A stretch of DNA of 64,000 nucleotides from Mucilaginibacter sp. Lineage in GTDB: Bacteria > Bacteroidota > Bacteroidia > Sphingobacteriales > Sphingobacteriaceae. Numbering within the stretch: the stretch's first letter is position 1; every line of letters begins with the position of its first letter. Positions 8,356 through 17,325 of the stretch are shown here, piece by piece. The stretch spans positions 1 to 64,000 of the forward strand of contig JARLHA010000070.1 of NCBI GenBank assembly GCA_031292485.1, written 5' to 3'. A program made the position numbers and the translations under genes. Under the pieces are notes generated by a model. It worked only from the letters and a program-made list of their open reading frames with translations. It was not told the origin of the DNA and made no database searches.

Positions 8356-10461
8356 ATGATGAAACACCTGTATATGCTCCCCAGAATATTCACATTGCTA
8401 TTGCTGTTTATTTGCCCGTTTTTGGCTGAAGGGCAAACTCAGCATATCCGGCTAAAATTTGAAGACGGGCAGATCAAAGCGCATTTTAACAGCAAAGGCG
8501 GCGAAAGGCATTTTACCCTGGATGCCTTTATGGCCACCACTGCCGGGTCCGCTACTACAGAATTGGTGTCGCAGGATAGTACGGGCATCATTACCAAAAA
8601 ATACGTCAAGTATTTTGAACATGCCTGCGAAATCACCAGCGTAGTAAAGCAAACACCCTATGGCCTGCAATGGGATATTTACATTAAGGGGCAGGGCGGC
8701 GACTGGACGGCGCCGGTTGAAACCAGCCTGCAATGGGCTGATGCCGGCACGCTGCAGTTTTGGACCTCCTGGGCCGATAACCACCAGCAACCCGCATCGG
8801 AAGAGTGGCAGGACCCGTTTTTACCGGCCCCGTTCAACAACCTGGCATTGGTTTACGGCGGCGAAAACCACCTGTCGCGCGATGCTTTTGTAACGCCTAT
8901 CGCCAGCAGTTTTTTTAAGGGCGAGAATCTTGGGCTGAGTTTTATTCAATCGTTAAAAGACACGATACTTGATCTTGAATTACATACTTCGGCCAACGGG
9001 AAGATCGCCTACCGGCACCTTAACCACCGGATAGGCAGCGGGCGCACCGTCCATATTTGCCACCAGCTGGTGTTCCATGAGGCGGACTGGCGTGCGGGTA
9101 TGGCCTGGATGGCAGCCAATTACCCGGGTTATTTTTTACCTGGCGAACCTTTGGTAAACAAAATCGCCGGCTGCGGCGCATATTCCTCCTACGAAGGCAA
9201 ACTGGACACCGCCAAATACCGCGAAATGGGTTTTAGCCTGAACTGGAAAGCCTCACTTGATTTTCCGTACATGGGCCTTTTTATCCCCCCGGTAAAAAGT
9301 GACGACGAACTATGGACAAAGTACCGGCAACGGGGCGTAAAAGTGGGTGACGGCTGTGCCTCCATTAGCCGGCTGAGTGCCTACTCAAAACACCTGGCAC
9401 AAATGGGTTTTAATACTATCAGCTACTTTAATGTGGCCGAATTTGGCAACGGGATGGTATACCCCTATAAAGGGGCGCCGCTACCGGATAGTGAACTATG
9501 GAAAAACCCGAATGACTTTGTTTACACAAGGCTGAAACAGGCCCTGCTGAAGCCCGCGGGTATTTTGCCTGACTGGGATGAGCGGCCGCTGTTCTCCAAC
9601 TGGGAGGATTGCGTAGTGCTTGACCCCGGCGACCCTGCCTACCGTGCGTTTTTGCTGGAACAGGCCCGGCTGCATATTGCTAAGATCCCCTCCTCGGCGG
9701 GTATTTGTATTGACCGCATGGACTGGCAACGCTTTTACAACAGCAGCGCTGACGACGGGATCAGCATGGTTCAGCAGCAAAAGACGAGGGCAATGGTAAC
9801 CTCGTGGAAAGAAATAATGGGGCAACTGGGGCCGTTGATGCACGCCGCGCATAAAGTTATTTTTTGCAACCCGCTTGACCGGCGGATAGACCTGATGGAA
9901 CAGGTTGACGGTATTTATGATGAGTTTGGCTATCTGCCATCGAGCCTTAACCTTTGCGCACAAATGGCGCTGCTAAAACCGATTATCGCATGGACGGCTT
10001 CAAAAGACAACCTGGCGCCAGACCCTGATGCCTATTTTCAGCGGCACCTTTATCTCGGGGCTTTCCTTACCGTCCCCTACCCCGGTAACGACCATTGCAT
10101 CACGCCGGATACCGGGGCAGAGAAATATTATACCGATTACGGCAGGCTTTTGCAAGCCATTAAGGGCAGGGAATGGGTAATGTACCCCCATGTGGTGGAG
10201 GTGGAAAACGGGACCGCAAAGGCCAATGTATTTAAGGCCAACGGTAAAATTATCATACCGGTGGTGCTGGGCGGCAGCAGCGGGCAGGCTTCGGTGATTA
10301 TCAGGCTACCTTTTGCTGCATTGGGAAAACAAAACCTCAGCATAAAAGTGCTATATCCCGGCGAAAAGGACTGGCATACAATAAAATCTATCAAATTTGG
10401 AAAGGAGATCAGGCTGGCGGTCCCTTTAAAAAGAGGCTGCGCACTGATCAGCATCGGCTAA
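8356..10461 (+). CDS. Large secreted glycoside-hydrolase-like protein
   Basis: This 701-residue protein has a signal peptide (RIFTLLLLFICPFLAEGQ). The N-terminal 250 residues look like a beta-sandwich. From about residue 290 a TIM-barrel-like part begins, with GFNTISYFNVAEFG, LDPGDPAYRAFLLEQAR and AGICIDRMDW, where an Asp in a strand end is typical of a glycosidase nucleophile or acid. A C-terminal beta domain follows (VIPVVLGGSSGQASV). It resembles GH27/31/36-clan architecture, but I do not recognise the family. It is probably periplasmic or surface-exposed and degrades a carbohydrate. It follows the aminotransferase gene after 182 bases. Confidence 0.6.
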   Translation: MMKHLYMLPRIFTLLLLFICPFLAEGQTQHIRLKFEDGQIKAHFNSKGGERHFTLDAFMATTAGSATTELVSQDSTGIITKKYVKYFEHACEITSVVKQTPYGLQWDIYIKGQGGDWTAPVETSLQWADAGTLQFWTSWADNHQQPASEEWQDPFLPAPFNNLALVYGGENHLSRDAFVTPIASSFFKGENLGLSFIQSLKDTILDLELHTSANGKIAYRHLNHRIGSGRTVHICHQLVFHEADWRAGMAWMAANYPGYFLPGEPLVNKIAGCGAYSSYEGKLDTAKYREMGFSLNWKASLDFPYMGLFIPPVKSDDELWTKYRQRGVKVGDGCASISRLSAYSKHLAQMGFNTISYFNVAEFGNGMVYPYKGAPLPDSELWKNPNDFVYTRLKQALLKPAGILPDWDERPLFSNWEDCVVLDPGDPAYRAFLLEQARLHIAKIPSSAGICIDRMDWQRFYNSSADDGISMVQQQKTRAMVTSWKEIMGQLGPLMHAAHKVIFCNPLDRRIDLMEQVDGIYDEFGYLPSSLNLCAQMALLKPIIAWTASKDNLAPDPDAYFQRHLYLGAFLTVPYPGNDHCITPDTGAEKYYTDYGRLLQAIKGREWVMYPHVVEVENGTAKANVFKANGKIIIPVVLGGSSGQASVIIRLPFAALGKQNLSIKVLYPGEKDWHTIKSIKFGKEIRLAVPLKRGCALISIG

Positions 10462-10658
10462 CAAAACAGTTGTAACAGCCGCCGTTTTTTTAATTTCAGG
10501 AACACCGCTTATGGCCGGACGGGCAAAGGGATTAAATAATGCATCTAACCGACGAATAATACATAAAATAATAAATTATAAAAAACTGACTTACAGACAT
10601 ATAAGAATTAAATAAAACTTATATCGTTATACATTGTGGTAGTAACAAATAATGTATT

Positions 10659-11240
10659 ATGAAAAAGATAATTTTTACAGCAGTTATAGCGATTAGTTGC
10701 CTGTCAATCAAATTTGCCGATGCCCAGGTGAGCATTGGTGTAGGTTTAAACATCAGCAGCCAGCCCGATTGGGGGCCTACCGGCTATGATAACGCGGGCT
10801 ATTACTATATCCCTGATATCGGCGCATATTATGATGTAAACGCGCATGAATATATATACATGGAGAATAATACCTGGGTTCATCGCGGTTATTTACCTCA
10901 ACGATACCGTAATTATGATTTGTACAGCGGGTACAAAGTAGTAATTAATGACCGCGACCCCTGGTTACGTGATAATGATTACCGTGGAAGGTATGCTTCA
11001 TACAGGGGCCGCCATGACCAGGCGATGATCCGCAACAGCCACGATGCCAGGTATAGGAACCACTGGATGGGTGGTGGAAATAACGATAGAATGCATGGCC
11101 GGAATACCCAGGGGCACAGTAAAAACATGAGGAATGGTAATATGAATCGCAACGACCACAACATGAACCAGAAAATGCACAACCAAAAACAAGGAGGACG
11201 TCAGAACGACCATGGCGACCAACAAAAAAATAAACATTAA
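10659..11240 (+). CDS. Secreted low-complexity Asn/His/Arg/Gly-rich protein
   Basis: This 193-residue protein has a signal peptide (IAISCLSIKFADAQ). The first half is rich in Tyr and aromatic residues (GYYYIPDIGAYYDVNAHEYI). The second half is low-complexity, rich in Asn, His, Met, Arg and Gly (GRHDQAMIRNSHDARYRNHW, then NMNRNDHNMNQKMHNQKQGG). Similar exported proteins are common in Sphingobacteriaceae and have no known function. The His/Met-rich tail could bind metal, but that is a guess. A terminator follows. Confidence 0.75.
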   Translation: MKKIIFTAVIAISCLSIKFADAQVSIGVGLNISSQPDWGPTGYDNAGYYYIPDIGAYYDVNAHEYIYMENNTWVHRGYLPQRYRNYDLYSGYKVVINDRDPWLRDNDYRGRYASYRGRHDQAMIRNSHDARYRNHWMGGGNNDRMHGRNTQGHSKNMRNGNMNRNDHNMNQKMHNQKQGGRQNDHGDQQKNKH

Positions 11241-11268
11241 ACGCAAATAAGTTTACTGATGAAAATAG

Positions 11269-11293
11269 AAGGCCGGCCGCAATGACCGGCCTT
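11269..11293 (+). terminator. Terminator hairpin after the low-complexity secreted gene
   Basis: AAGGCCGG at 11269-11276 pairs with CCGGCCTT at 11286-11293 (8 bp, 9-base loop), followed by TCGTTTT. It lies 28 bases after the stop. Confidence 0.75.
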
Positions 11294-11463
11294 TCGTTTT
11301 CAGACCTTTTTTTTATTCACAATAGTATATTTTATCAGATTTTTGATTATATAAAAAACATAACACATACAAATACAGACCATTAGCTCTGTTCCCCTGC
11401 GTTCGCCGGTGTTCACCATTGTTCCCGCTGTTCAGGGGTGAACACCATTGCATATTAGCTACC

Positions 11464-12012
11464 TTATAACAGCGTCGCCTGTAGTAGAAAAAATACACCA
11501 ATTGCGGCAAAGCCCATGCTGCCGACCCACAGCGCCTTTCGTTTGGTAATAATAGAAATAGCCCCGATAGCAATGGCCACCTGGAAAAGGGTTACGCCAC
11601 GTGCCAGGATTTTATGTTTGGCCACGTGCCCGTCTGATTCCTTTTGCAGGGCCCTTGCCTCTTCGCTTATTTTTGCTTGCTCGCGTTTATTGGCGCTTAC
11701 CTTGGCGGTGTCTTTAGCAGCCGGGGGTTTACCCATTGCAATGAGCAGGTTATTTGACGCAGCCAGCACCTCTGATTTGATGCCTTTCGCCTGGTAATAT
11801 GCCCATTGATCGGAGGATTTGATCTGGGCCAGCATAGCCTCATCGGAGTGGTCGCCCGCCAAAAGGCCGGTAATCGCGGCCAATACGGCAATTACTGCGG
11901 TGGTTAAAGCGACGTAAAGCACCCAACGCTCTTTACCTTCGGAAAGGATATGGTGCGCATGCTCATTACTTTGTTCGTGGATATTTTCTGAATAATTCTC
12001 TATTTCGCTCAT
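11464..12012 (-). CDS. DUF4337 membrane protein
   Basis: This 182-residue protein has a charged N-terminus, one membrane helix (VALTTAVIAVLAAITGLLAG), a helical segment (MLAQIKSSDQWAYYQAKGIK, typical of DUF4337), a charged region, and two further membrane helices near the C-terminus (VTLFQVAIAIGAISII, GSMGFAAIGVFFLLQATLL). Function unknown. It stands next to a small acidic protein gene on the same strand. Confidence 0.8.
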   Translation of the reverse strand: MSEIENYSENIHEQSNEHAHHILSEGKERWVLYVALTTAVIAVLAAITGLLAGDHSDEAMLAQIKSSDQWAYYQAKGIKSEVLAASNNLLIAMGKPPAAKDTAKVSANKREQAKISEEARALQKESDGHVAKHKILARGVTLFQVAIAIGAISIITKRKALWVGSMGFAAIGVFFLLQATLL

Positions 12013-12065
12013 GGTATTGGTTTAATTCGGAATGTAAACTTAGTATTGGTTGTACGATTGCTTTC

Positions 12066-12350
12066 TTACTGAAGCAAGTCTGGGTCGGCTCCTTCAGGTT
12101 CTTTATAATATTTAATAAATTCGGCAACCTGCGCTGCTTCTTCGTAGGTGAGTTCCCCTATGCCGTCATAGTTCCATTCGCTCATGTCCTCGTTAAAAGA
12201 GATATCGCCCATACCTACCACACCATCACTCAATTTGTAAACACCTGTTGAGTAGTAAACATCCCCTGGCAAAAGCTGGTTCACCGGTATAATTGTAAGG
12301 TGCACCGGACCGTCCACCGTATTAATATCATAACCTACCTGGTTTATCAT
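12066..12350 (-). CDS. Small acidic protein of unknown function
   Basis: This 94-residue soluble, acidic protein has no signal peptide (VHLTIIPVNQLLPGDVYYST, then an acidic C-terminus ELTYEEAAQVAEFIKYYKEP). I do not recognise a family. It is upstream of the DUF4337 gene with a 53-base gap, so the two may be co-transcribed. Codon use is like that of its neighbours, so it is likely a real gene. Confidence 0.65.
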   Translation of the reverse strand: MINQVGYDINTVDGPVHLTIIPVNQLLPGDVYYSTGVYKLSDGVVGMGDISFNEDMSEWNYDGIGELTYEEAAQVAEFIKYYKEPEGADPDLLQ

Positions 12351-12483
12351 AGCTTAATAGTTTAAATGCAATGTGTTTATTTTGTATCTGATGATTTGAC
12401 GTATAAAGCTAAGAAATCTTAGGCAAAAGTTTCATTTTATACCGAATCTAACAACAATAATAATAAGTTTGTAGTTGGCTTAT

Positions 12484-12576
12484 TAGTTCATTAGTTTATC
12501 AGTGGTTGTTTATTAACAATTAATACTTCCTCCTTTACTAATGAACCAATGAACAAGTAAACCAATGAACTGCGCA
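12484..12576. repeat. Intergenic hairpin of iterated GTTCATTAGTTTA words
   Basis: The left arm repeats TTAGTTCATTAGTTTATCAG. The right arm (12537-12570) carries the reverse-complement words AATGAACCAATGAACAAGTA and ACCAATGAAC. The element ends just before the beta-CASP gene start. Confidence 0.7.
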
Positions 12577-12578
12577 GA

Positions 12579-13973
12579 ATGAAATTAACTATACACGGGG
12601 CAGCCCGCCAGGTTACCGGGAGCATGCATTTGCTGGAGGTGGGCCGATATAAAATATTAGTAGATTGTGGACTTGACTACGAGAAGGACCGCAGCATTCA
12701 ATCCAACGAAAACTTTCCTTTTGATCCTGCAGAAATAGATGTAGTTGTTTTAACGCATGCACATATTGATCATTCGGGTAATTTACCTACGCTTGTACGC
12801 ATGGGCTTTAACGGGCAGATTTTGTGCACCCCGCCTACTGCCGATCTGACAGAACTGCTGCTGCTTGATTCGGTAAGCCTTTTTATGCGAAAAGCACAAA
12901 GCGGGCGCAAAAACCGCAGGGGTAAGTTTAACAGCAACGCGCAACCCTTATACCTTCAAAAGCGTGTAATGGATACGGTAGAGCGATTTGTTACCATAGG
13001 TTTTAACCGCCTTTTTAAAGTAAACGGAGATATTGAATTAACGTTTATCCCCATTGGCCATTTACTGGGCGCTGCAGCCGCAGTATTTAAGGTAACGGAA
13101 GATGGCATAGAAAAATCTATTGCTTTTACCGGTGATGTTGGCCGGAAGAATTACCCGGTACTGGATGACCCACAGGCATTGCCTGATGTAGATTTCCTGG
13201 TAACCGAATCCACTTACGGCGGCAGGCATCATACCAATGACAAAAGCGTGGAGCAGGCACTGATGGAAAATATCGAAAAAGCCTGTATTAAAGAGCAGGG
13301 CAGGCTGATCATCCCTGCATTCAGCATCGGGAGAACGCAGTCATTGGTCTATTCACTTAACAAAATATTCAGCAGCGGATTACTGCCGCCTGTCAAGGTA
13401 TTTGTGGATAGCCCGCTGGCCATGCGGTCTACAGAAGTGTTCAGGAAATATCATTACCTTGTAAATGCCGAGGCTCAGGATTTTTACAACCGCAGGGGTG
13501 ATGAATTTGAGTTTGATAACCTTACCTATGTGGAAACGCTAAAAGACAGCCGGCAGGTTTCAAATTACTACGAGCCTTGTGTCATCATTTCATCGGCGGG
13601 AATGCTTGATGGCGGCCGGATCCAGGATCACCTGTTTTACAATATCCAGAATTATTATTGCACTATCCTGTTTATCGGCTACTGCGCTAAAGGCACGTTA
13701 GGCCACCGGTTATTAAGGGGCGACCCAATCGTTCACATCAAGGACCGCGAACTTGCGGTGTACGCTACCATCAAACAAACGGATGTATTAAGCGCCCATG
13801 GCGACCATGACGATTTGATGAATACCGTAAAACAATTAGATAAAGGGAGGCTTAAAAACGTTTTCCTGGTACATGGTGAATTGCAAAGTATGCAGGCTTT
13901 TGCAGATGCGTTGACAGAAAACGGGTACCCGGTAGTAATCCCTGAAAATGGAGTAACTTACGAATTGAAGTGA
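12579..13973 (+). CDS. MBL-fold beta-CASP ribonuclease-like exonuclease
   Basis: This 464-residue protein has a metallo-beta-lactamase core with the zinc motif HAHIDHSG (residues about 60-67), further metal ligands in FIPIGHLLGAA and FTGDVGRK, a beta-CASP insertion (LIIPAFSIGRTQSLVYSLNK, VFVDSPLAMRSTEVF) and the terminal motif LSAHGDHDDL. This is the YsoB/CPSF73-like family that processes or degrades RNA. The ATG at 12579 starts a well-formed MBL N-terminus (KLTIHGAARQVTGSMHLLEV). It is monocistronic and bounded on both sides by word-iterated hairpins. Confidence 0.9.
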   Translation: MKLTIHGAARQVTGSMHLLEVGRYKILVDCGLDYEKDRSIQSNENFPFDPAEIDVVVLTHAHIDHSGNLPTLVRMGFNGQILCTPPTADLTELLLLDSVSLFMRKAQSGRKNRRGKFNSNAQPLYLQKRVMDTVERFVTIGFNRLFKVNGDIELTFIPIGHLLGAAAAVFKVTEDGIEKSIAFTGDVGRKNYPVLDDPQALPDVDFLVTESTYGGRHHTNDKSVEQALMENIEKACIKEQGRLIIPAFSIGRTQSLVYSLNKIFSSGLLPPVKVFVDSPLAMRSTEVFRKYHYLVNAEAQDFYNRRGDEFEFDNLTYVETLKDSRQVSNYYEPCVIISSAGMLDGGRIQDHLFYNIQNYYCTILFIGYCAKGTLGHRLLRGDPIVHIKDRELAVYATIKQTDVLSAHGDHDDLMNTVKQLDKGRLKNVFLVHGELQSMQAFADALTENGYPVVIPENGVTYELK

Positions 13974-13974
13974 G

Positions 13975-14060
13975 CACGAATGGACACGAATTAGTCCGAA
14001 TAAACACGAATAGAAATGGTTAATTACCTTCTATTCGTGTTCATTCGTCCCCATTCGTGA
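13975..14060. repeat. Intergenic hairpin of iterated CACGAATGGA words
   Basis: The left arm (13975-14014) repeats CACGAATGGACACGAATTAG and AAACACGAATAGAA. The right arm (14029-14060) carries TTCTATTCGTGTTCATTCGT and CCCCATTCGTG. It begins at the stop codon of the nuclease gene and reaches to the end of serA, so it may terminate both. Confidence 0.8.
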
Positions 14061-14074
14061 ATATTAGTGTAAAT

Positions 14075-15025
14075 CTATTTTTTGAAATGCTGGATGATCA
14101 AACTCGCCAGTTCAATACCTATCCGCTCCTGGGCTTCGTTTGTAGCCGCGCCGATGTGCGGGGTTAATGATATTTTTGGATGGCTTAATATATCCTGCCT
14201 TGGGGTAGGCTCGTTGGTATAAACATCCAGGCCTGCAAATGCAATTTTACCGCTGTTTAAAGCTTCCAATAAAGCATCTTCATCAATAAGGCCGCCACGT
14301 GAGCAATTTACTACCGCTGCACCTTTTTTCATTTTTTCAAATTCAGCAGCACCTATCAACGGTTTATCCACAAATGGTGTGTGCAGGGTAATGAAATCAG
14401 CTTTAGCAAGGATCTCTTCCAAAGTTGCTGTCGTAACGCTTACTTTAACTTTTGTACCGCCCCCTAAAGTCAATTCAACTTCGGGATTAAACGGGTATAC
14501 GTCGAAAGCCAAAACATCCATACCGATACCGATAGCCATTTTAGCCACTTCGCGCCCGATACGGCCAAAGCCTACTATACCAAGTGTTTTTCCACCCAAT
14601 TCAATGCCTTTTGCATAAGCTTTCTTAAGGTCGTTGAATTTAGTAGCACCTTCAACCGGCATTTTGCGGTTGCTATCCTGTAAAAAACGAACGCCGGTAA
14701 ACAAGTGTCCGAATACCAGTTCGGCAACAGATAATGAAGATGAAGCAGGTGTATTATAAACGCCGATACCTTTTTCTTTGGCATAATCAACATCTATATT
14801 ATCAACACCAACACCTCCCCTGCCTATCAATTTCAGGTTAGGGCATGCATCAATCAACGCCTTGCGTACTTTAGTAGCACTGCGAACAGTTATCGCATCG
14901 TAATTCTGTAATTTAACAGGCAGTTCGTCCTGCGGAATGTTATTGGTATCGATAATAAAACCAGCTTCCTCTAAAAGTTGTTTTCCTGCCGGATCGATGC
15001 CGTCATTAGCTAATATCTTTATCAT
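14075..15025 (-). CDS. serA: D-3-phosphoglycerate dehydrogenase
   Basis: SerA oxidises 3-phosphoglycerate to 3-phosphohydroxypyruvate with NAD, the first step of serine synthesis. This is the short form of 316 residues without a C-terminal ACT domain. The Rossmann motif is GKTLGIVGFGRIGREVAKMA, and the active-site segments are NCSRGGLIDEDAL, TLHTPFV and LTPHIGAAT (catalytic His). It lies 85 bases downstream of serC on the same strand, with a word-iterated hairpin between them. Confidence 0.93.
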   Translation of the reverse strand: MIKILANDGIDPAGKQLLEEAGFIIDTNNIPQDELPVKLQNYDAITVRSATKVRKALIDACPNLKLIGRGGVGVDNIDVDYAKEKGIGVYNTPASSSLSVAELVFGHLFTGVRFLQDSNRKMPVEGATKFNDLKKAYAKGIELGGKTLGIVGFGRIGREVAKMAIGIGMDVLAFDVYPFNPEVELTLGGGTKVKVSVTTATLEEILAKADFITLHTPFVDKPLIGAAEFEKMKKGAAVVNCSRGGLIDEDALLEALNSGKIAFAGLDVYTNEPTPRQDILSHPKISLTPHIGAATNEAQERIGIELASLIIQHFKK

Positions 15026-15033
15026 TTTGGTTA

Positions 15034-15108
15034 TGTCATTGGGTCATCAGGTCATTGAGTCATTAAAATCATACAATGACTTAATGACCAAATGACTTAA
15101 TGATTAAA
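15034..15108. repeat. Intergenic hairpin of iterated GTCATTGGGTCATC words between serC and serA
   Basis: The left arm (15034-15064) repeats GTCATTGGGTCATCAGGTCA. The right arm (15074-15104) carries AATGACTTAATGACCAAATG and ACTTAATGA. It fills almost the whole serC-serA spacer and could give partial termination or mRNA protection within the operon. Confidence 0.8.
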
Positions 15109-15109
15109 A

Positions 15110-16177
15110 TTATTTATTTTTTTCTGCAAATTCCTGCATTGCTTCAATCAGCACATAAACACTGGTTATTGGCAATGCATTGTAAATAGAAGCCCTGAAA
15201 CCACCTACGCTGCGGTGACCCTTGATGCCTACAATACCTTTTTCGTCACAAAGCTTCAAAAAAGGTTTATCATGTTCTGGATTTTCCATAACAAAGCACA
15301 CATTCATGTGCGAACGGTCTTCAACAGCACAAACTCCTTTAAATAAAGGGTTACGGTCTATTTCACCATAAAGCACTTTTGCTTTCGCGATGTTTTCCTC
15401 TTCAATAGCTGCTACGCCACCCTTTGATTTTAACCAGTTTAAGGTTAACATCGAAACATAGATAGCAAAACATGGAGGCGTATTATACATCGAGCCACCT
15501 TCTATTTGTACCTGGTAGTTAAACATGGCTGGTATTTTACGCCCGCTTTTGCCTAAAATATCATCTTTTACAATTACCAATGTGGTTCCGGCCGGGCCCA
15601 TGTTTTTTTGAGCACCTGCATAAATCAATCCAAAATCAGCAACGTTGATCTTACGGCTAAAAATGTCTGACGACATATCGCAAACTACCGGAACCGGTGA
15701 TTTTGGGAAGCTTTGTGATTGTGTACCATAAATAGTATTATTTGAGGTAATATGAAAATAAGCAGCATCAGCCGGGATCACAAAATCCTTGGGGATGTAG
15801 GTAAAGTTGCTTTCCTTCGAGGTGGCAACTACCTGTACTTCGCCGAAGAATTTGGCTTCTTTCATAGCTTTGTTTGCCCAAACGCCTGTTTCCAGGTAAG
15901 CGGCTTTACCACCTTCTGGTAAAAGGTTATAGGGTGCCAATGCAAATTGCGTGCTCGCACCTCCCTGAAGAAACAATACTGAATAACCTTCGGGAACTTC
16001 GAGCAACTCTTTAACCAGTTTTACCGCCTCATTCAAAATAGCTTCAAATTCCGCCGAACGGTGGGATATTTCCAAAATAGAAAGCCCGATCCCGTTTAGA
16101 TCAAGAACTCCTGCTGCGGCCTGTTTTAAAACTTCGTGAGGTAAAATACCTGGTCCTGCGCCAAAATTATGTTTCAT
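15110..16177 (-). CDS. serC: Phosphoserine aminotransferase
   Basis: SerC converts 3-phosphohydroxypyruvate and glutamate to phosphoserine; it also serves in pyridoxal phosphate synthesis. It has about 355 residues. The start [13 protein letters not shown] (ATG complement at 16175-16177) is the family N-terminus, so the in-frame Met 36 bases upstream is rejected. Visible motifs are [20 protein letters not shown] and the PLP lysine in [12 protein letters not shown]. It is the first gene of a serC-serA operon. A -7 box (minus strand) lies at 16221-16228. Confidence 0.95.
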   Translation of the reverse strand: MKHNFGAGPGILPHEVLKQAAAGVLDLNGIGLSILEISHRSAEFEAILNEAVKLVKELLEVPEGYSVLFLQGGASTQFALAPYNLLPEGGKAAYLETGVWANKAMKEAKFFGEVQVVATSKESNFTYIPKDFVIPADAAYFHITSNNTIYGTQSQSFPKSPVPVVCDMSSDIFSRKINVADFGLIYAGAQKNMGPAGTTLVIVKDDILGKSGRKIPAMFNYQVQIEGGSMYNTPPCFAIYVSMLTLNWLKSKGGVAAIEEENIAKAKVLYGEIDRNPLFKGVCAVEDRSHMNVCFVMENPEHDKPFLKLCDEKGIVGIKGHRSVGGFRASIYNALPITSVYVLIEAMQEFAEKNK

Positions 16178-16220
16178 TGTATTTAATTGATTTTTTCTAT
16201 TTAAATGAAGCAATCATGAG

Positions 16221-16228
16221 CAAATATA
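16221..16228 (-). promoter_or_regulatory. -7 box of the serC-serA operon
   Basis: The plus-strand sequence CAAATATA reads TATATTTG on the coding strand, a perfect TAnnTTTG box 44 bases before the serC start. The -33 element is not convincing. Confidence 0.55.
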
Positions 16229-16451
16229 AATATTTAGTCAGGCTCATAACGGGTTTCATACTGGTTTATAAATTGGTATGTTGATGAAATTCAAATTAAC
16301 AACTTCATATTAAGATGGGCCGAAGTTAATTAATTTGACAATAATAATAGAGATTATTTGCTTTTTTTGAAAAATGATACAATTCAAACACAATTGCTGT
16401 CTATAATTTTAAATATTAAAAAAATCCGGGGCTTTTATTGAAATGCTTATA

Positions 16452-17120
16452 TCACGATCTCGATAAACCATTCAAAATTTTTAAATTGGCGATAGCTGCA
16501 GTTGGATTTATTGCTGAAAAAACGGAGTTGCCGGCAACTAAAACATTGGCGCCGGCTTCAACCAGCCCGGCGGCGTTATCTTCATCAACACCACCATCAA
16601 TTTCAATTAAAAGATCAGGATTCCTGGCCGTACTTAAGACTTTTAGGTCTTTTATTTTTTTATAGGTATTAGCGATAAATTTCTGTCCGCCAAAACCCGG
16701 ATTAACTGACATTATTAATACCTGGTCAAGGTCTTCAATAATATCTTCTAGCAACGCAACGGGTGTATGCGGGTTTAAAACAACCGATGCCATACAGCCT
16801 AATTCTTTGATATATTGAACAGTGCGGTGCAAATTAGGACAAACTTCGTAATGAACCGAGATAACCGCCGCACCGGCCGCAGCAAATTCTTTTAAATACC
16901 GGTCAGGATCAACAATCATTAAATGCACATCAAGCGGCTTTTTTGCATGTTTTTTAACCGCCTTTATTACCGGGAAGCCAAAAGATATATTCGGCACAAA
17001 AACCCCGTCCATTACATCTACGTGTATCCAGTCTGCCTCGCTGGCATTAATCATTTCAATATCCCGCTGCAGGTTAGCAAAATCGGCCGCTAAAATCGAT
17101 GGCGCTATGAGGTGGTTCAT
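16452..17120 (-). CDS. rpe: Ribulose-phosphate 3-epimerase
   Basis: Rpe interconverts ribulose-5-phosphate and xylulose-5-phosphate in the pentose phosphate pathway. It has 222 residues, the usual length, and forms a TIM barrel. It starts with LIAPSILAADFANLQRDIEM and shows WIHVDVMDGVFVPNISFG (metal-binding Asp/His), DVHLMIVDPD, VNPGFGGQKFI and EIDGGVDEDNA. A -7 box lies so close upstream (17125-17132) that the mRNA may be leaderless. Confidence 0.95.
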   Translation of the reverse strand: MNHLIAPSILAADFANLQRDIEMINASEADWIHVDVMDGVFVPNISFGFPVIKAVKKHAKKPLDVHLMIVDPDRYLKEFAAAGAAVISVHYEVCPNLHRTVQYIKELGCMASVVLNPHTPVALLEDIIEDLDQVLIMSVNPGFGGQKFIANTYKKIKDLKVLSTARNPDLLIEIDGGVDEDNAAGLVEAGANVLVAGNSVFSAINPTAAIANLKILNGLSRS

Positions 17121-17124
17121 GAAG

Positions 17125-17132
17125 CAAAGGTA
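17125..17132 (-). promoter_or_regulatory. -7 box abutting the rpe start codon
   Basis: The plus-strand CAAAGGTA is TACCTTTG on the coding strand (TAnnTTTG). Its last base is only four bases before the ATG, so transcription would begin at or next to the start codon. No matching TTTG lies at the expected -33 distance. Confidence 0.45.
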
Positions 17133-17140
17133 GTTTTTTT

Positions 17141-17322
17141 AGTCGGGAAAGTCCGAAAAGTCCAAAAGTCCGAAAGAAAAAAATTGCACGAAGATTGAGA
17201 TCGACAGCGAAGTCTAAAATAGATTTTTTGAACGGTGATTTAATATTGTCTGTAGAAAATTGGCTGTATTTTTCAGCCTACCCATCTTTCGGACTTTACT
17301 GACTTTTCGGACTTCCAGACTC
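17141..17322. repeat. Iterated AAGTCCGAAAAGTCC inverted repeat with long spacer
   Basis: The left arm, 17141-17177, repeats AAAGTCCGAAAAGTCC and AAAGTCCGAAAG. The right arm, 17283-17322, reads CTTTCGGACTTTACTGACTT and TTCGGACTTCCAGACTCC. The arms are separated by about 105 bases of AT-rich sequence with no gene. Confidence 0.75.
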
Positions 17323-17325
17323 CAA

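Noticed and set aside
12484-17322. CRISPR array
   Set aside because: The repeated words are short, degenerate, and arranged as inverted arms without unique spacers; no cas gene is present.
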